From contig CABUDZ010000011.1 of NCBI GenBank assembly GCA_902490445.1, positions 1 to 34,008 on the forward strand: 34,008 nucleotides of DNA. Reading direction: 5' to 3'. Positions 30,582 to 34,008 of this stretch are shown in pieces; the stretch's first letter is position 1, and every line of letters starts with the position of its first letter. A program made the position numbers and the translations under genes. Under the pieces are notes generated by a model. That model was given only the letters and a program-made list of their open reading frames with translations, made no database searches and was not told the DNA's origin. Source of the stretch: an uncultured Collinsella sp. GTDB taxonomy: Bacteria; Actinomycetota; Coriobacteriia; Coriobacteriales; Coriobacteriaceae.

Positions 30582-32189
30582 CTATCCGCACACACCGCAT
30601 TTTGCACAGGCCGAAAGTGCGGCCGGAGCCTGCGCGATGCCACCCTTTGCCGTCTCGCGCAGCGTGGCCGGCAACGCGTGGCCCACGGAGAGCATGACGT
30701 GCGCCATCTGGTCAAACGGCACCAGGCTCTTGATACCGGCGAGGGCGAGTTGTGCCGAGCTGAAGGCCGCTGCCACGCCGATGGCATTGCGGTTTTGGCA
30801 GGGCACCTCCACGAGGCCTCCTACGGGATCGCATACGAGTCCCAATAGGTTACTCAGCGCGATGGAACTGGCGTCGAGCGCCTGCTCGGGCGTGCCTCCG
30901 AGCATCTGCACCAGCGCGGCGGCAGCCATGGCGGCGGCGCTTCCCACCTCCGCCTGGCAGCCGCCCTCGGCGCCGGCGACGCAGGCGCTCGTGGTGAGGT
31001 TGAGGCCGATGGCGGCGGCGCAGTAGAGCGCGTCCATCATCTGCTCGTCGTCGAGCTGCAGGTGGTCGGCGAGTGCCAGCACACAGCCGGGGACGACACC
31101 CGCGGATCCTGCCGTCGGAGCTGCGACGATTACGCCCATCGTGGCCGAGCGTTCGAGCACGGCCATGGCGCGGGCCACGGCGTCGGTTTGAACGGTGCCC
31201 ATCAGGCTCGTGCTCAAATCGTTGCGGCCGGTGGCATCGACGAGTTTAGCCTCGCCGCCGATAAGCCCGCCGAGCGATCGCTGCGGATTGACGATAGGGG
31301 TCGTGGTCTCCTCGCGCATGACGTCGAGCACGCGGCGCATGGCGGCGACGGCGTGGGTCTCGCCGGTCAGACGCGCCTCGCGCACGGCCATAACGGCGCC
31401 GATATTCAGGCCGAGCTCGGCGCATGCATCGAGCAGCTGCTCGCCGTCGTCGAAGATCTCCTTTGCCGAGACACCGGGGGAGAGCGACGAGGCGGAACCG
31501 GGGAGCTCGATAAAGGTCGCGTAATCGACATTGTCGAGTTTGCGTAGCATGGGGATAACGGTGTCGTCGGGCGCTCCGTCGGTCTCAAAGACGGAGTAGG
31601 CCTGGCCGCCCACTTCGGTGCGGTAGGTGCGGCAGAAGGCGATGTTCACGTGTGCGTAGGCGAGCAGGTTCGTGAGCGCGGCGAGCACGCCGGGGACGTC
31701 CTGGTGTGCCACAAACAGCGTGGAATACATGCCCGAGATGTCGACGCCGACGCCGTTAATGCGGCTGATGCGCATCTTGCCGCCGCCCAGGCTCTCACCG
31801 CGGACCTGTGCCGTGGCGCCCGTGTCGTCGACCATGTCAATGTCGACGGTGTTGGGGTGGATGGAGGCGTCGTCGCCCTTGATGTCAAAGTGATATTCGA
31901 GGCCCTGCTCGCGTGCGAGGTCGAAGGCCTGCTTGATGTTCTCGTCGTCGGTGTCGAGGCCCAGGATGCCCGCGACGAGCGCACGATCGGTGCCGTGGCC
32001 GCGGTAGGTGTGGGCAAAGGAGTTCCACAGGCCAAAGGTGACCTTAGTGATGCGGCCTTCCAGCAGGCTGGCGGCAACTTGGGCGCAGCGCAGGGCGCCA
32101 GCGGTGTGCGATGAGCTGGGGCCGACCATGACGGGCCCCAAGATCTCGAATGCCGAGGTCGTAGCTAGTGTTTGCGGCTTGCCTGCCAT
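30582..32189 (-). CDS. sdaA: One-chain L-serine ammonia-lyase, iron-sulfur type
   Basis: A 535-residue enzyme converting L-serine to pyruvate and ammonia using a [4Fe-4S] cluster. The beta domain is N-terminal (EILGPVMVGPSSSHTAGALR; HGTDRALVAGILG), then an ACT-like segment (about 155-225, FVAHQDVPGVLAALTNLLA), then the catalytic alpha domain. Cysteines expected to bind the cluster lie in EGGCQAEVG, LVCDPVGG and EVPCQNRNA. The C-terminus carries a further Cys pair region CAKCGVCG. The start at 32189 has AGGAG five bases upstream. It appears monocistronic, with a terminator behind it and a long inverted repeat upstream. Confidence 0.94.
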   Translation of the reverse strand: MAGKPQTLATTSAFEILGPVMVGPSSSHTAGALRCAQVAASLLEGRITKVTFGLWNSFAHTYRGHGTDRALVAGILGLDTDDENIKQAFDLAREQGLEYHFDIKGDDASIHPNTVDIDMVDDTGATAQVRGESLGGGKMRISRINGVGVDISGMYSTLFVAHQDVPGVLAALTNLLAYAHVNIAFCRTYRTEVGGQAYSVFETDGAPDDTVIPMLRKLDNVDYATFIELPGSASSLSPGVSAKEIFDDGEQLLDACAELGLNIGAVMAVREARLTGETHAVAAMRRVLDVMREETTTPIVNPQRSLGGLIGGEAKLVDATGRNDLSTSLMGTVQTDAVARAMAVLERSATMGVIVAAPTAGSAGVVPGCVLALADHLQLDDEQMMDALYCAAAIGLNLTTSACVAGAEGGCQAEVGSAAAMAAAALVQMLGGTPEQALDASSIALSNLLGLVCDPVGGLVEVPCQNRNAIGVAAAFSSAQLALAGIKSLVPFDQMAHVMLSVGHALPATLRETAKGGIAQAPAALSACAKCGVCG

Positions 32190-32212
32190 ATGCGCTCCTG
32201 TTCTATCCCGTC

Positions 32213-32333
32213 GTTCCGAGGGCTTTGGTATTTGGTCGCCTGCTCTACAGTCCTGGCTCGCACGGAGGCCACATTAAGTGGCCTCCGGCTCGTGCGGAAC
32301 TCGCGATCGACCAAATACCAAAGCCCTCGGAAC
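32213..32333. repeat. 121-bp inverted-repeat element with perfect 26-bp arms
   Basis: Bases 32213-32238 and 32308-32333 are exact inverse copies (outer ends GTTCCGAGGG and CCCTCGGAAC). Inside is a second hairpin, GGAGGCCAC-ATTAA-GTGGCCTCC (32264-32286), with further pairing CGCAC/GTGCG. It occupies the 311-bp gap between the serine ammonia-lyase start and the metK stop. No reading frame or promoter was recognised in the rest of the gap. It may be a MITE-like element or a structured RNA. Confidence 0.85.
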
Positions 32334-32426
32334 TTAGGATACATGGTTGGAGTCGCTCTGCTGCGAAATTTATCGGCCTATGACCTATTCCATGTCCCAG
32401 GTCGGCTCATCTTCACCATCTTTAAA

Positions 32427-32464
32427 TAAAAAAGAAGTACCGGTTGGAGCCGGTACTTCTTTTG
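32427..32464 (-). terminator. Intrinsic terminator of metK
   Basis: AAAGAAGTACCGG and CCGGTACTTCTTT form a 13-bp stem with a 6-base loop; the minus strand continues TTTTTTATTT. It starts about 40 bases after the metK stop and could work in both directions. Confidence 0.88.
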
Positions 32465-32500
32465 GTGCATCGATATGTGGCTGCAGCTTTTGCCGTTGGC

Positions 32501-33781
<1,281 letters not shown>

Positions 33782-33899
33782 GATTGTCCTTTCAAAAACG
33801 TGTCCTGGCGACCGTTACCATTCCGCCGGGCTCTCTATGCAAGGGCACATCATAGCGCGTAAATCAAACATTCACACCCTTTCCGCACCTATCATTGGG

Positions 33900-33954
33900 G
33901 ACGGACTTAAATGACCAGTCGGGTGCTCATTGGGTAGTCATTTAAGTCTGTCCG
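33900..33954. repeat. Inverted repeat upstream of metK
   Basis: GGACGGACTTAAATGAC (33900-33916) and GTCATTTAAGTCTGTCC (33938-33954) are inverse copies with one mismatch, around a 21-base spacer. It lies about 120 bases upstream of metK. The rest of 33782-34008 holds the metK leader and no recognisable gene. Confidence 0.75.
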
Positions 33955-34008
33955 GTTGATTTCCGATCTCAGCCGAACACATTGAGCAAATAGGCCGTTC
34001 CCGCACCT

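Noticed and set aside
33782..33899. SAM riboswitch upstream of metK
   Set aside because: No S-box or other SAM riboswitch core could be recognised in the short leader.

Overview
The window looks like a gut Coriobacteriia chromosome, most likely Collinsella or a close relative (inference from gene content and style; no 16S is present). It starts inside a tRNA-Glu(CTC) and holds two kinds of DNA. The flanks (about 1-2241 and 25170-34008) carry ordinary chromosomal genes of moderate GC: a YbhN-type flippase-like membrane protein, a TetR regulator, a MacA/MacB-type efflux operon, an L,D-transpeptidase, a one-chain L-serine ammonia-lyase and MetK.

The middle (about 2490-25000) is visibly richer in GC and is a corrinoid island. 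It has two divergent operons separated by a 511-bp regulatory region (8042-8552). The leftward operon is preceded by a cobalamin riboswitch and an intrinsic terminator. It encodes a Tat-type, lipobox-bearing CbiK cobaltochelatase, a small lipoprotein, a substrate-binding lipoprotein with an extra N-terminal NEAT-like domain, a FecCD/BtuC-type permease and an atypical ATPase with an extra C-terminal domain. The rightward operon has 17 genes with 16 junctions that overlap, abut or leave at most 1 bp: cbiF-cbiD-cbiL-cbiG-cbiH-cbiET-cbiA-cobT-cobU-cobS-(cobU-like/cobC fusion)-cbiB-cobD-cbiP-cobO-cbiC-cbiJ. Together with CbiK these cover the anaerobic (cobalt-early) route from sirohydrochlorin to adenosylcobalamin. 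Precorrin-2 supply, lower-ligand (dimethylbenzimidazole) synthesis and a classical CbiMNQO cobalt importer are not in the window.

Degraded transposase pieces lie at both ends of the island: an IS3-type integrase fragment touching the TetR stop codon on the left, and an IstA-like (IS21-type) fragment with an in-frame stop on the right. This suggests acquisition by transfer into a locus where the TetR gene and the efflux operon were once neighbours.

The most interesting unit is the leftward operon. The only cobaltochelatase in the window seems to be exported and lipid-anchored, it is co-transcribed with an uptake system of unknown substrate, and it has an internal Shine-Dalgarno/GTG that could also produce a cytoplasmic form. 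Several large inverted repeats lie in the flanking intergenic regions.
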